Source: Syngnathus acus
Lineage: Eukaryota > Chordata > Actinopteri > Syngnathiformes > Syngnathidae
Direction of reading: 5' to 3'
Assembly: GCF_901709675.1 (NCBI RefSeq)
Contig: NC_051093.1
Span: forward strand, 3,927,053 to 3,991,052
Length of the DNA: 64,000 nt
This document shows, in pieces, positions 48,027-61,140 of the stretch. Below the pieces are notes generated by a model. It searched no databases, was not told the origin of the DNA, and was given only the letters and a program-made list of their open reading frames with translations. Position 1 is the stretch's first letter. Every line of letters starts with the position of its first letter. The position numbers were made by a program, and so were the translations under genes.

Positions 48027-49402
48027 GATTTCAAGTGGACTTTTTTTTAAGTTACAGTGAAACGCAATCAGTGGAGGCGATAGACAAAGCTCAGTGACGT
48101 CACAAAATACTGGCAATCAAAATCTTCCTTGACTTTTTCGGTCCTTGTAATGTGTCAGATTAATGTTGGCTGTCATTTGATCAGGTCGATACAAAGCGGT
48201 GTTTTGCTGCCACCTAGTGTCGAATAATGGAATGAAAGCCTTTAAATACGCAAAGGAAGACTAATTAAATTTGGTTTGATTTATTTATTTTTTAACACGG
48301 CAGTCAAGCTCAATATAAGCAGTTTTGTTCCTTTTCTTCCAGGTACACTGTCTTAAGTCTTTGTATAAAACAATTTCAGAGAACATTCCTGATTAAAAAT
48401 GAAAATAGCTACCGTATCGACATGAATTAAGCAACACTAAGTGCTGGCCTCAGAATCTAAAAATCAAAAGTAGATCAAAACAAAATATGTAAAAGTCAGG
48501 TATCTGTACAAGTACGTTTTGTCTTTTACAATAAATGTTCATCATCCAGCAATGACACACCAAGAGAGAACATGACGGCCAAACAAAAACAAAGCATAAA
48601 ACATGATGGGGGGGGACAACAGAACAAAAAACAGCTCACTGAAGACATTTAAAACTTTCGATTGGCACTGCCTGTAAATTCTCCTACAAACAAAATAAGA
48701 CGCAAAATGGGCGTAAACTCGTCGCCTTCCTCTATTTGTTAGAAATGCTAAAACACATTTGTTTGTGAGATACTGCATTGCCAATGCATAAAAAGTTGGA
48801 AACTCTACCAAAAAAAAAAAACAAAAAAAAACATCAAATCAACTGTTAACGGCTGTATTGACAGCTGCCTAAGCTGTTGCCAGGCAGATCTGGACAAGTC
48901 ACAGTTGTGTTACGTGGCGATGCCTGAAAACAAAAATTCCGGAGTGAAACGGCGAGAAACGTTTTCCAGTAGTACGCCGACGTCTCAAGTATTGACAGTT
49001 TGCTCCCCTTTTTCTCGTTGCCAGCTCATTGACTCGTCCAAATTCACAGCTTGGCAGCTACCGAGTGCTGTAGGACGACTTCCAACAACAACAAAAAGAT
49101 ACTTTGTTGTAAAGCTCGTAAGATCTGCACTCGTGGTCCCAAACACCGGAGTTAAGACAAAAGTAGCAAAGACACTAAAATGGAAAGGTCTTCACTTCAG
49201 GTAGCAAGAGAGAAAAAAAAAAAAGGAAAAATCCTCCTTGTGTCTTGACCAGTTCCTGCTTATGTGACGGTAAGAATCTGGATCAAAAGGTGAGGAATAA
49301 GTGATCCAAAAGATCTTCCCAAAAGTAAGATAATAAAAAAAAAAAAAAGAAGGTGTGAGGGGGTGCTTTAAAGACGAAGTGGCCATTTGGTTCAGCTTCC
49401 GG
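48027..49402 (-). other. TTYH3 3' UTR and gene end
   Basis: Noncoding. Minus-strand AATAAA signals read at 48289-48284 and 48285-48280, giving TTYH3 a 3' UTR of about 1.1 kb. A CTCF-like motif (minus strand, 13/14) lies at 48207-48220, just beyond the predicted transcript end. Confidence 0.5.
48207..48220 (-). promoter_or_regulatory. CTCF-like motif (13/14)
   Basis: The minus strand reads ACACTAGGTGGCAG, differing from CCASYAGRKGGCRS only at position 1. It is convergent with the perfect motif at 47180. Confidence 0.4.
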
Positions 49403-52400
49403 CTATATTGATGCGGGGATGTTGGGATCTGGCCGCCTGTTAGCGAGGTACTTTGCCCGCATGCTGGAGGTGTACTGTGAATGGAAAAGCAAATGGGAAA
49501 ACGTGACCGACAGGAAAAAAAGAAAGAAAAAAAAGGACAAAGAAATAAATTAACCATCAAACAACAAGGTTCTTCCCGCGTAGCACGGTTCTTTACGGTG
49601 AGCAGAAAAGGTAGGGAGGGGGAGACTGGGGTTGCACATGCAGCACCCGTCGTATGATTTTTTTAAGCTAAACAGCAGGTAGGGCAGTGAGGCCAGTGAT
49701 TCCCAACCAAGGTGAGGGATCAGCAGGATTCCATTTTTTGGGATGCCTGGCTCAATAAAGATTGGGAAACACTGCCGGAGACTACTGATCCAAACACAGA
49801 AGCCAACAGCGTGACAGAAATTATTCTAAGCTACCCGGGGAATGTTTTAAATACATAAGAAACAAGGTCGGGCTATTTTCATGTAAGCCATTTTTCAACA
49901 TTTAAAGATGCAAGCAAGCTTTTATTTCCTAATTTCAGAGGGGCACCAACAGAAGTCAGTATACATAACTTACCTCTCAATAAAGTAGAATATTGTGGCC
50001 TTCATTTTTTATAGTTACTCAGTTCAAAAGGTTAAATACATATGCATGTAGATGGAAAGTAAGATCCGCTTCACATTATAAACTACTGGAGTAAATACAT
50101 TTCAGTGGTATCCTAAATTGGTAAGGAATAATAATTAAAAAATAAATAAACGTATGTTTTAAAGAATTTATAGAAGTATCTGAGTATTTTTGTAATGTCG
50201 ACCCCATTTTGCTAACGTCACAATTTGTCTCACATTGTTAAAAACCTACAGCGTGGATAAAAAAAGACAATCCACAGGGACATTTCTCGCATTCAGGAGG
50301 GAAACATGCAGCCTATTGGGGGGGGGGGGGGGGGGGTGTTAGGGGCCACAGGCAACAAACATCGGGGGGGGGGCACTGTGGAGTTGAGCCAGGTTTCGGG
50401 GTAGGGCGGGAATGAGGGGCATATTGTGTACCTGGTAGCATAGCAGACGAGGTTACCAAAACGATCTGGAGCTGTCCGAAGGCTTAAGTTGCCAGCCGTG
50501 GCCGCTGTTAGTGTGGGCGGGAGTCAAATACAACTGGACGGATAGGCGAGGGAGGGGGCGGGAGAGAAGACGACAAGAAGAGTGTAGAGAAGAAATGTGA
50601 AGCCGTGTTCAGGTCAGGGACGGAGGAGGGAGGGGCTTTTTGAGGTTTTAGACTGGAGGTGCTGTTAGGAGGGAGGCCTAGATATGTTGCTCTAAATAAT
50701 TCATTATCGTTGCACTAAATGTAGCAAAATAAATGACCCTTCTTTTTTGCGGCCACTTTTCTACTGTCAGGTTTTAACGCTTCAAGGCGAACCACAGGGC
50801 TCGGTGGGAACGCAACTAAAGGCCGTTTGGCGGTTTGAACTCACCGAGGGTGGGGGAGACTCTTGTACAATCAAGGGGGTGTTTTCAGCACGGGAGTTGG
50901 GAAAGTTGGCGTTCTGAGCCCTGTGGGAGGAAAAGCAGTGAGGTCAAAAATCAGGGGTTAGAAAAAGAAAATAAAACATTTGCTTTTTTTTTTTTTTACA
51001 CAGAGCGCTAATCGACCCATCGCAGTTTTTGCATTCACAGCTGGAGAGCAACAGCTACACGTACGCCACCTCTGCTCGATACTTTAGACCCCAAAGCATT
51101 ACGTACATGTACTCTGTCAAAGGCGCGTTGCTAACGGTGTGTGCGGCGGCTGGGATGGACGTCTCGCTGCCGTAGCTGCTGCCGCAGCTGTAAAGGCTGG
51201 GCATATGAACGCGGTACAGGTTGTCCTGGTTGTGCCTGCCGCCCCGGCCCAATGACTCGCCGTCCTCATCCGCCCTGCTAGAAATGGAAGACACCATGAG
51301 ATGCCACTAGAGGGAGCCGCTGCCCCACTCGAAAGAGAAGAAACTCATTGACTTGATCAATGCCTTCCTGTGGACACGGGTAAAAATATCCCTTCAAAAT
51401 AGTTTAGAAATTTTGTCTGGAGGAAGCGTTACCGCATCTTGGACCAGGCGTGAGGCAGGCTGCAAAGGATGGCGGTGAACATAAGGGCCGTCACAAAGGA
51501 GAAGAGCATCAGGTAGATGAAGCCCTCCAGTCCGTCGTAGCACACGCCCGTCGCGGCCTGCACGTAGTCCTGCCGAGACCAAGCGGCGACAATTTCAACG
51601 ACAGACTGAAACGATCACCTCGTGGTGAAGCAGCAGTTCCTTGTTTGCATTCAAACTAGGTCAAAGCGCAGAGTGAGCTCACAGCTGGCGCGCCTGCATA
51701 CACAGGAAGCAGCACATTTTCTCACAGACATCCAAAAAACACAACCACCCCCCACCCACCCACAAATTACACAAAGATCGCCATCAAGTATGCGTGGCTC
51801 GGTAATGCGGCGGGCGGAATATTTGGCTGCATGTGTGCACTCGGAATGTGGACGCAACAGAGCGATTCCTCATCGTCGCGCCGCTTTCGGTTAGACAGGA
51901 AGTCCAGCTTTAGGACAAGCAGAGTCAGCTGCGCAAGCAGGGAAGAAAGGCGGCTTTATATGACTTGAGCTGCGCGGAACTGATGTCACAACACATCAGT
52001 GACAACCGCACCAAGCCGTCTCCAAGTCTCTGTGCTATCGCAGCTCACTCACCAAGTGCAGGCTGCGGCAGTCCACCAAGGCGGTAAGCTGATGAAGGTG
52101 AATCTCTCCATTCTTCAGTAGCTCACGGATCTGCTTTAAAATTGCCTGGAAATAATAATAATAATAATAATAATAGAAGGGGATGAAGGGTGAATACATC
52201 ATATTGGCCGTCAGCGCCTCAATGCTAATGGCTGCCTTTCCCACTATGTGTTAGCATCAGCATTAAGCCAGCAAGCAAAAAAGGCTGAGCAAAGAAAAAC
52301 ACTGGGGCAAATCTGTTTAATATTACACTGCCACTTGTAAATTTAATTGAGCCTCTGGTGACATAAAGCTCGCAACTCTTCTTCCAGTATCATATCTTTT

Positions 52401-52442
<42 letters not shown>

Positions 52443-55400
52443 CGCTTCGGCCAGCTCAGCCAATTTCTATGCAGTCTGAAACGAGCCCCACTTTGTGCCT
52501 GTCTGGACAATAACGTGGGGCTGTATTGAGCAAACGGCTAATGTAGCTAAATGGACATAATGACCCCCCCCCCCCCCCCCCCCCCCCCCCGCACAGGTGG
52601 GGAGTCAGCACACGCACTGCACTTCACCACCCGTCATCTGAAATGACAACAACAAGCCGCAACATGGCCGCTGCTGTCCACCCGAACCGGCAGTATCACA
52701 GAAACGTACCAGAGATTCCGCGGAGGCCGATTTCAGAAGGCGCTGCATGTTGTTTTGCATTTCAACGAGCGCTTTGTGGCTGGCGGACAGTTTCTGAAAA
52801 AGAACATTGAATCATACTTTTTTTTTTATATATATTTTGTGCCCATTGATAGTGAGTCATATCCCAGGTTCTACATGCACGAGGTTGTTGCCTCTTAGCA
52901 CTCAAAAGGCTTTTATTTATTCATGCGGTCAAAGTATAGATTTGTTGCAGATGGGACGGCCCATTTTCCATCTTTGCCTTCCAACTCAAACCCAGTACAG
53001 AAGCAAGACAAGGCAAATGCTGCAAAATGGGATGATTGTACTTGTGTATTGGGGTGACTCGTGCCCACCAAATTCCCACATGGAAGAAAAAAATGCTTTT
53101 TTTTTTCTCTTTAATGCTGCGTCTGCGGGAATTTCAGTGACGTCAGTAAAACATGGGAACGGAGCATGACAATCTTGCAAGTAAGGCGGATTTGTTTGTT
53201 GGAAGCAACAAACCTGCTGGAAAGGGTTGCGTAGTTCCAAACTGCAACTAAGGTAGTAGTTGAGGATTTCTGTGGATCAAACAAGACAGATGAAACCAAT
53301 TTAGCTTGTAATATTTTGACACTAGCTGTGTAATGCAGCCCAAAAAAACAAACAAAAAAAACTGCTGGCAGCCACTTTCAGAAGCTTTTTAGGAGTGTCG
53401 GACAAGGCCTGTTCTTTAGAACAATGCCGTCTCACTGCTGCACAATAATCACGCTATTGAGAGCGTCAAGGGGAGGGGCGGAGACTTGGCTTTTCAGTCA
53501 CGTGAGTTACAAACCGGTAGGAGGGAACGTTTCGGGATCACAGTGAGGAAAAGAAAGAGAGAACACAACTTAATACCTGTATTGGTGAGTCCATGCTCGC
53601 TGGCCACTTGGGTGATGAATGCGTCTGGAGCCACGCACAAGTCGCTGGAGGACACAGAGACAGCCAAGTCCAGCGCCAGTGAGGACCAGCTGACCACCAG
53701 AGCCACAACCGCCAACAAGCACACCCTAAAAAGCGGAACGTCAAACTATTAGATTCAGTGAAAAACGACCATTTCGCCAGCCTAAGCTCATCACGATTTG
53801 CAAATAATGCGGCGCCGCTCACCCAAAGAGCGTTTCCTTGGAGTTGCGAATGAGGCCCAACAGCACCAGAAGACAAATGAGGACATCCAACAGCAGCAGA
53901 CAGAGATAGCCCATCCACCTGTGAGGACAAAACAAAGTACGGGATCACTAATAATGATCAAACAAGTGCTCGAAAGACAGAAATCAATCCACAGAAGGTC
54001 CTGTTGATTCTGGAGCCGCTCACCTGTACCAGTCAAACAGCTCAATCTTAACAGCCAGCGCCTCCAGAGAGAAACTGCCGAAGGGGATGGTCGCCATCTG
54101 TCTGACCAGCTCGTCCATCTGGCCTTGCATTGTTTGGATGGTGTACAACACGTTCTTATCCTCGGAGTACTGGCCCTCGAGCATCTTCAGGTTTTCACCT
54201 ACTAGCCTGTTCAGTGAGGCCGTGCTGTCGAACACCTGCGTCCGACCAGGAAGGGGATGAGGGGAACGCACAGAAAGTCTTGGGGCCATGTTTCATCAAT
54301 GATTTCAAACTCAGGTCTCACCAGCGTGTGCATTCCAGCGATTGTGTGATTTGCATGGCGCAGGGAATAAGTCAGACGATTCACTCCGTCGCAAGTCTCG
54401 CCGTTGCCATAGAAACCTACGGCAATGCCCGCGCTGACAAAGCCAAGAAGGAAGAGGGAGGAGAAGCAGCGTGGTGAGAAGGGCTCGGCGTGGGGGATTT
54501 GCTTAAAAAGTCAAATGGAGGGGACGAGAGCGAGCCAGTGGGGGGGCGTGTGAACCCCGCATTAACCCAGTCAGTTCTGACGTCTCCAGAACCCACATGG
54601 AACCATGACAACACGGCAGAACAGACCCTTATGTATGTACGCCCCTTCCTGACAAACTCTGGCTGGGTTAGCAGATCCGATTAAGAACGAGAGAACGCTT
54701 ATGATGCAGTCAATATTCTAACCAAGCTCCTAAAACCATTTTTGTGCTGTCCTGAATTAACTGCGATGGCTCTCGAGCGGCACATCAACATACGGAGGGA
54801 AAACAGGAAACAAATGCTCGACAACACAAGTCCAGATGGTCAGGCCGGCGTTTGGGCCAAAAGGAAACGCACTGACAAAATATTGACATCATCGTGGGTG
54901 TCGTGTTTTGTTCCGGTGTTTGGGCTCACCTGCACACGAGTGTGGCGATGACGACGCACCAAGTGGTGCAGCAGCAGTCGGCCGGGGGTTGGTCCCGGTT
55001 TTTGGTACGCCGGCAGCACAGCCAAATGGAGTAGAAGAGCAGGAACAGCAAGTCCAAAGTCAGACAGGCCAGCGCCACACCTCCCAGTAACAGGATAGAC
55101 TGTCGGGAGGAGAGTAATGGATGCCATTAAAAATCGACAATGTCGGGATAATGGACTAGCCGAGTGAGACGCCGCTTTACATTTCATCCATGTTTTGTAT
55201 GGTTAGCAATTTGCTAGCAACATTCGCTAATGCTAATTTGAAAGACACCTTGGGCAGCAAAGCTAAAAGGTGCCAACTCAGGAAACGATGACTTCAAATA
55301 CCACTTCCGTTGGAAACGGGCAGATGTGCAAAACCTGAAGAAAAGCTCTCGAGTGTGCCGTTGAGATTACTCACTCTATGATTGTCAGTAAGAAGACAAT

Positions 55401-56161
55401 AAGATGATGACGCATGTCTGGGTAGTGTCTTCCTGTTTTAAACGAATTGGGAATCAAGATCTGAATCACACTTTAAAAAAAAAAAAAAAAAAGGGGAAGT
55501 ATGTGCAACTGAAAACTAAATGTCTTGTTCTGAAACAACAGATTTGGGGGGGATATAGAAAACCTGGTTAAAAAATACTTTCAGAGTACAACTTCTCAGC
55601 ATATCTCTGACCATTTAGTTTCCTCTGAAAGCAAATGTTACATTATTGTTGAGAAAGAAGATTATTGTTGTGTACTTAACTAATTACTTATTAATTTGTT
55701 ACAGAGGATTGTCAAGGTGTTTGAAGTAGTGATGATCATTGCCTTTAGATTTCAAAGCCTTTGTGACGTGTCAAACTGCTTTTGAGCCACTGAAAATGGA
55801 CGACCTTTCTAATTCTGGACCTTAAAAGACCAACGCCCAAGTCAAAGGTGGCTTTGGCCTGGATTACATCATTACCAGCTGGTCTTCTACGGTTATAGTA
55901 GGTCAACAGATGGTGACTAGATTCAAAGGTGAAACAGAAGAACAGGTGCCAATTTGTCACAAAGGATTCCTTTAAATCCTCAATTAGAACTACAAGTCCA
56001 TCCATAGTCAACCAAACCATGATAATCGTCTTTACCTCTTGATACTTCGGATTCCACGGCTGGAAGTCGCTGCTGGTTTGCTCAAAATTGAAGTTGAAAT
56101 GTGGCAGTCGGTGCAGCAGGTTGACCCACCACGGTGGCGTGTAACCAACCACAGTTGCCAT
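49403..56161 (-). CDS. ttyh3: Tweety family member 3 (TTYH3), multi-pass membrane protein
   Basis: TTYH proteins are five-span membrane proteins, first described as large-conductance anion channels (TTYH3: Ca2+-activated, maxi-Cl-). More recent structures question a pore. Thirteen coding exons on the minus strand: 56161-56036, 55099-54930, 54433-54322, 54235-54024, 53918-53823, 53725-53577, 53269-53214, 52793-52710, 52145-52053, 51569-51433, 51277-51107, 50920-50845 and 49474-49403. They total 1554 nt and encode 517 residues (human 523). The N-terminus PPWWVNLLHRLPHF is diagnostic. Hydrophobic spans lie in exon 2 (two), exon 5, exon 6 and exon 10. A sequon NHT sits in the first extracellular loop. 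The cytosolic tail has YSCGSSYGSETSIPAAAHTV and a PPxY motif (PPPSYTS) split by the last intron, the kind bound by NEDD4-type ligases. A noncoding first exon probably ends at 56538 and splices to 56222. Confidence 0.97.
49475..50844. other. TTYH3 last intron, with MITE and G-runs
   Basis: The intron between the last two coding exons. It contains an 81-bp hAT-like MITE at 49694-49774, a G19 homopolymer at about 50318-50336 and a G9-10 run near 50365 (C-runs in the pre-mRNA). No further exon was recognised. Confidence 0.7.
49694..49774. mobile_element. Small hAT-like MITE, 81 bp
   Basis: Inverted ends CAGTGATTCCCAACC and, read inward from the right, CAGTGTTTCCCAATC, as in the common CAGTGGTTCCCAACC hAT class of vertebrates. 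No matching 8-bp flanks were found, so the duplication has decayed or the limits are slightly off. Confidence 0.7.
51304..51317 (+). promoter_or_regulatory. CTCF-like motif (13/14) in TTYH3 intron
   Basis: CCACTAGAGGGAGC differs from the CTCF core only by A for C at position 12. It lies in the short intron between coding exons 10 and 11. Confidence 0.35.
52146..52709. repeat. Microsatellite-rich TTYH3 intron: (AAT)n, (CT)n, C27
   Basis: This one intron holds an (AAT)9 run at about 52148-52175, a (CT)n run at about 52404-52439 and a pure C27 tract at 52564-52590. The pyrimidine tracts lie on the plus strand, so the transcript carries GA and G runs. Such tracts can form triplex or quadruplex structures and are prone to length change. 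Confidence 0.9.
55100..56035. other. TTYH3 intron 1 of the coding region
   Basis: No exon or known repeat was recognised in this 936-bp intron apart from an A18 tract at about 55474-55491. The stretch is AT-rich between 55550 and 55740. Confidence 0.6.
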
Positions 56162-56538
56162 GGCCAATCGAAAAGTCAAGCCAGGTCAGATTTAGGTAGA
56201 CTTGAATGCAAATCCGTAAAAGCTGTTGGGAGAAAAAAACGGTTAATAAAATCAAAGCGAGCTGACGTTTAAAAAAAATTCAAGGGTTCCAGCTCATTCA
56301 AAATGGCATCCTCCACAAAGCATCTATGCATAATTTACCAGCTGGTGTTATTGTTCTCTCACCATTGAGTAGTAGACCACTAGTTTAGAGATAGAGCTTG
56401 TTAGCATCACCAAGTTAAGCTAGCCGCCACTAGCGACTAGTTAATCACTTTTCTTCAGCTTCTTACTGACGTCAACCATAGAATATTTTTTTGTCGTCAC
56501 ACACAAACAAGAAAAAAAAAGATGAAAGTGCTCCTACC

Positions 56539-57614
56539 ACGTTCTCGATGTGGTCCCAGTTACTTCGGCTAATGATAGCCGGTTTAGCTACTGATTAGAT
56601 GAAAACAAGTCTCTTTTGTTCCTCTCGTCATTGTGCGCCGTTGTTTGTTTACATCCTGCGTCGTGGAGTCGACAAGAACTGCCTGCGAGGATGGTCGCGA
56701 GAACTTTTAATTCCGGTGCGATGGGTTTGCCTCGACATGCGGGCGAGCAGCTTCCATAGACTCGGACCGTAGTCTTGCTCAAACCCGGCGGCTGATTACC
56801 ACACTCAGCCAGCTGAGCTGACAAATCCTCTCGAGCTCTCTCGGCTGGCCCACATCCGCCCCCTCCCTTTTCGTCAATCGGGCTGCAGAGCGCAGTTCGA
56901 GCCGTGACTTAACGTCGGGTGGACTAAACGATTTTTTTCTGTTTAAACTATTTCCTTGGTGGCTAAATGATGATACAATTTGTTTTAAAACCACCAAAAA
57001 TAACGATGGACGGACCGAAATCCGAATATGCTACTACACTCAACGTGCAGCGCGCCGTCTGCTGGGATAATATGGTATTGCACCCATCTGACCACAACCT
57101 TTGAACCCAATATACCGGACACCGAAACAACGTCGACTCCCCCTTTGTCAGGACCCTAAACCCACAGAAGCTTCCGTGGCTCAGTTCTGTTAACTCCACC
57201 CCAACTGACCAGTAGATAATTTGATTAAGTTTTGTAAGTATTGAAAAAGAGTGTTCTAAAACAGTACTTTTAGTTGTGCATCCCAAAGTTTCAGTTGAGC
57301 TCATCTGTAAAAGTTTATTTTAAAAAAGCCTAGTTTGCTTAAATTTTGTGTAGACTTTTAAATTTTTTACATATGCTTTTCTTCACCACTGCAAAGAAGA
57401 CAACAGTGTATGAAATAAATGAACATGAATATTTGGCACAGCACGACTCTTTCATGAGATTGTGCCACTATACCAAAATGTTTCCACTAATCAGCATACT
57501 TAGAAAGCTTGCTAACTTGTAAGGTGATATGGAGCAGAACAATTCAAAGAATAAGGACACAAGACGAAGCTTATTCAAACAGTTTATGTGACGGTGAAAT
57601 ATCTGCGAGTGGGC
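56539..57614. other. TTYH3 promoter region and RPS11 3' side
   Basis: The probable noncoding first exon of TTYH3 lies just above 56539 (donor GTAGGA), followed upstream by GC-richer sequence to about 56930. RPS11 ends at 57615. Its minus-strand polyadenylation signal is not canonical, with CATAAA at about 57588-57583 and AATAAG at 57575-57570 as candidates. Confidence 0.4.
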
Positions 57615-58977
<1,363 letters not shown>

Positions 58978-59337
58978 CTTGCCAAGCCGAGTCGTAAAGA
59001 GGCCTGAATATGCTCACGATGCACGGAAGAGTTAGAGCCACCGGAAGTGACGCATCCTGCCAATATTATTTCCTTTAAAAAAATGTTTTTATTTTTATTT
59101 AAGATGTTGCAAATGGATTGTTATTGATCAATGTATTTTATATCACTTATATTACCACATCACTTTATGTCACTTTAAATCACAAATGATTATTAACGAG
59201 TCCTGCCTCTTGTTTCCGACCGGGCACTAAAAAGAGTTACGCCACCTCGACGTTTTATGTTTTGATTCTGGAACAACAGTAACTCGCGTGTTTGCTAGTT
59301 TACTGGCGTGATCTTACACTAATCGCGTGTAACCAAC
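58978..59337. promoter_or_regulatory. Divergent promoter RPS11/POLR3K
   Basis: The start codons of RPS11 (minus) and POLR3K (plus) are 360 bp apart and no other feature lies between them. A TOP-like RPS11 start is seen near 59002. No TATA box is evident for POLR3K. Both genes feed protein synthesis capacity, one a ribosomal protein and the other a subunit of the polymerase that makes tRNA and 5S RNA. Confidence 0.7.
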
Positions 59338-59877
59338 ATGCTTCTTTTTTGTCCCACCTGTGGAAATGTTTTGATCGTCGAAGAGGGCCAGAAGTGCCTG
59401 AGATTTGCATGTAACACTTGTCCCTACATACACAACGTCACGAGAAAGGTGGGATCGAACACGCGTAGTGTAAACTCCGTTAAAAAATCAATTTCGAAGT
59501 TAATTTTGACACGTTCTATTCTGTATAGGTGAACAACAGAAAGTATCCCAAGTTAAAGGAGGTGGATGACGTTCTGGGTGGAGCTGCTGCTTGGGAAAAC
59601 GTGGATTCCACTGCTGGTGAGTTGACATTAAATCGTTAACAATTTATTCTAGCATTCAATTATGTCTCCATATTCCATTCATCCCTGCAATTAACATGAC
59701 AAGAATTTAAGTGACAATTTCTGGCCTTTTTTTTCGTGTGTGTGTACAGAAACCTGTCCAAAGTGTGGGCATGCTCGAGCATATTTCATGCAGATTCAGA
59801 CCAGATCCGCAGATGAACCCATGACCACTTTCTACAAATGCTGCAATATCCAATGCGGACATAGATGGAGAGATTAA
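59338..59877 (+). CDS. polr3k: RNA polymerase III subunit RPC10 (C11, POLR3K)
   Basis: POLR3K is the small Pol III subunit that drives RNA cleavage, proofreading, termination and reinitiation on tRNA and 5S genes. Three coding exons: 59338-59448, 59529-59616 and 59750-59877. They total 327 nt and encode 108 residues, the same as human. The N-terminal zinc ribbon uses C5, C8, C25 and C28 (FCPTCG, ACNTC). The C-terminal TFIIS-like ribbon begins TCPKC and ends KCCNIQCGHRWRD. The acidic cleavage hairpin QTRSADEPMT (about residues 83-92) is intact. AATAAA lies at 59942-59947. The gene converges on CDIP1, whose predicted 3' end is only tens of bases away. Confidence 0.98.
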
Positions 59878-61140
59878 AAGAATATTTCTCACTTAGACAT
59901 TTTATTTAACCCACATTGCGGATCAGTAATCATATGTAAAAAATAAATAATTTCTCCAAATCACGTTCCAATGATGTACTTGATTTTTATTGATAAAATA
60001 GTAGCTATGTACACCTGTCAAACAAATTTGACTCAATGTCATTATACAGATCACACACATTGAGAGCAATGCGGACTGGCAATTTTACCATCACAATGGC
60101 ATGTACAGTACTTTGTAATAAAACCTTTTTTTTTTTTTAAATTATATGCACAGTTTTGCAAGCCTAGAAAAAAAAGATGCAACTGACACATTTAGTCATG
60201 GCATTATTTTGCATTTTTATGCACGGTACCTGTAAAGTAGTAAGCTACTGATGAGGGCATGCTGTTGATGAACAATTGTTTTAAATCGGAATATATTATC
60301 ACAATGCAACTCTGGGATGTAACTGCATTATGGCAGCTAGTTCCTATTTTGAACATAGTTTCGAGCATCTTTAAATGGGTGTGACGATAATGTAACTTGT
60401 TCCTCAGCATTCATCCCTGCGACAAACATTCCACCGACAATTTTGACGGTGATACAATCGAGAGTGACATCACATTCACACACCGGTAACATGTTCCTCT
60501 TAAGTGCACCTATGGAGGAATTTATCAACAACAAAGCCAGAAGCAGCCTCAACTATGATGCCTTTTACGTTTTCGCGAAATATTGGAGGGTTTTTTGTCC
60601 TTAAAGTGCATATGTTGTCTTTGTTTTTTTAAGTACATCATGAAAGGGGGGGGGGGCTCAACTGTCAATCACTTTTGTGCATACTGAAAGAAGCCTGGAA
60701 GATTAAAAATAAAAATTATTCTGGAAAACTACATCAAGGTGGGCATGTTCACATTCAAGAAGGGATCAGAAAAGAAGCTGATGACAGACACAAATGTTCA
60801 CAGTCTTCAAAAGGGACATGTTAAAATATATCTTTAAATAATCAACATAAATAAATCAGTAACTAAAGAATAGTTAATGGCAAATAAAGTGACCAGTTTC
60901 ACAGCCCTTCCATACAAATTACTTCTTCACCTACACGTAACATCACACCTAGCCTTCACTTTGCCCGATAAAATACGAAACAAAAAAAATGCTGCCCGCA
61001 TGAATGTATGAGATGAACAATATCTACAAGGTATTCACTGCGTTTGGAAGGACAAATTAAGTGGGAAACAAGCTGCAAACGTAAGGGTGGAGGTGGGAGG
61101 GGGCAGCAGGGCGCTGCGAGCGAGCGAACGTCAGTGGCGG
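59878..61140. other. POLR3K 3' end and long CDIP1 3' UTR
   Basis: POLR3K should end near 59965. On the minus strand the first clear AATAAA for CDIP1 reads at 59991-59986, giving a 3' UTR of about 1.15 kb. No coding sequence was seen. A T-tract lies at about 60127-60138 and a G9 run at about 60646-60655. Confidence 0.55.

Noticed and set aside
54413-54426. Perfect RFX X-box match GTTGCCATAGAAAC
   Set aside because: It lies wholly inside TTYH3 coding exon 3 and is explained by the conserved FYGNG codons.
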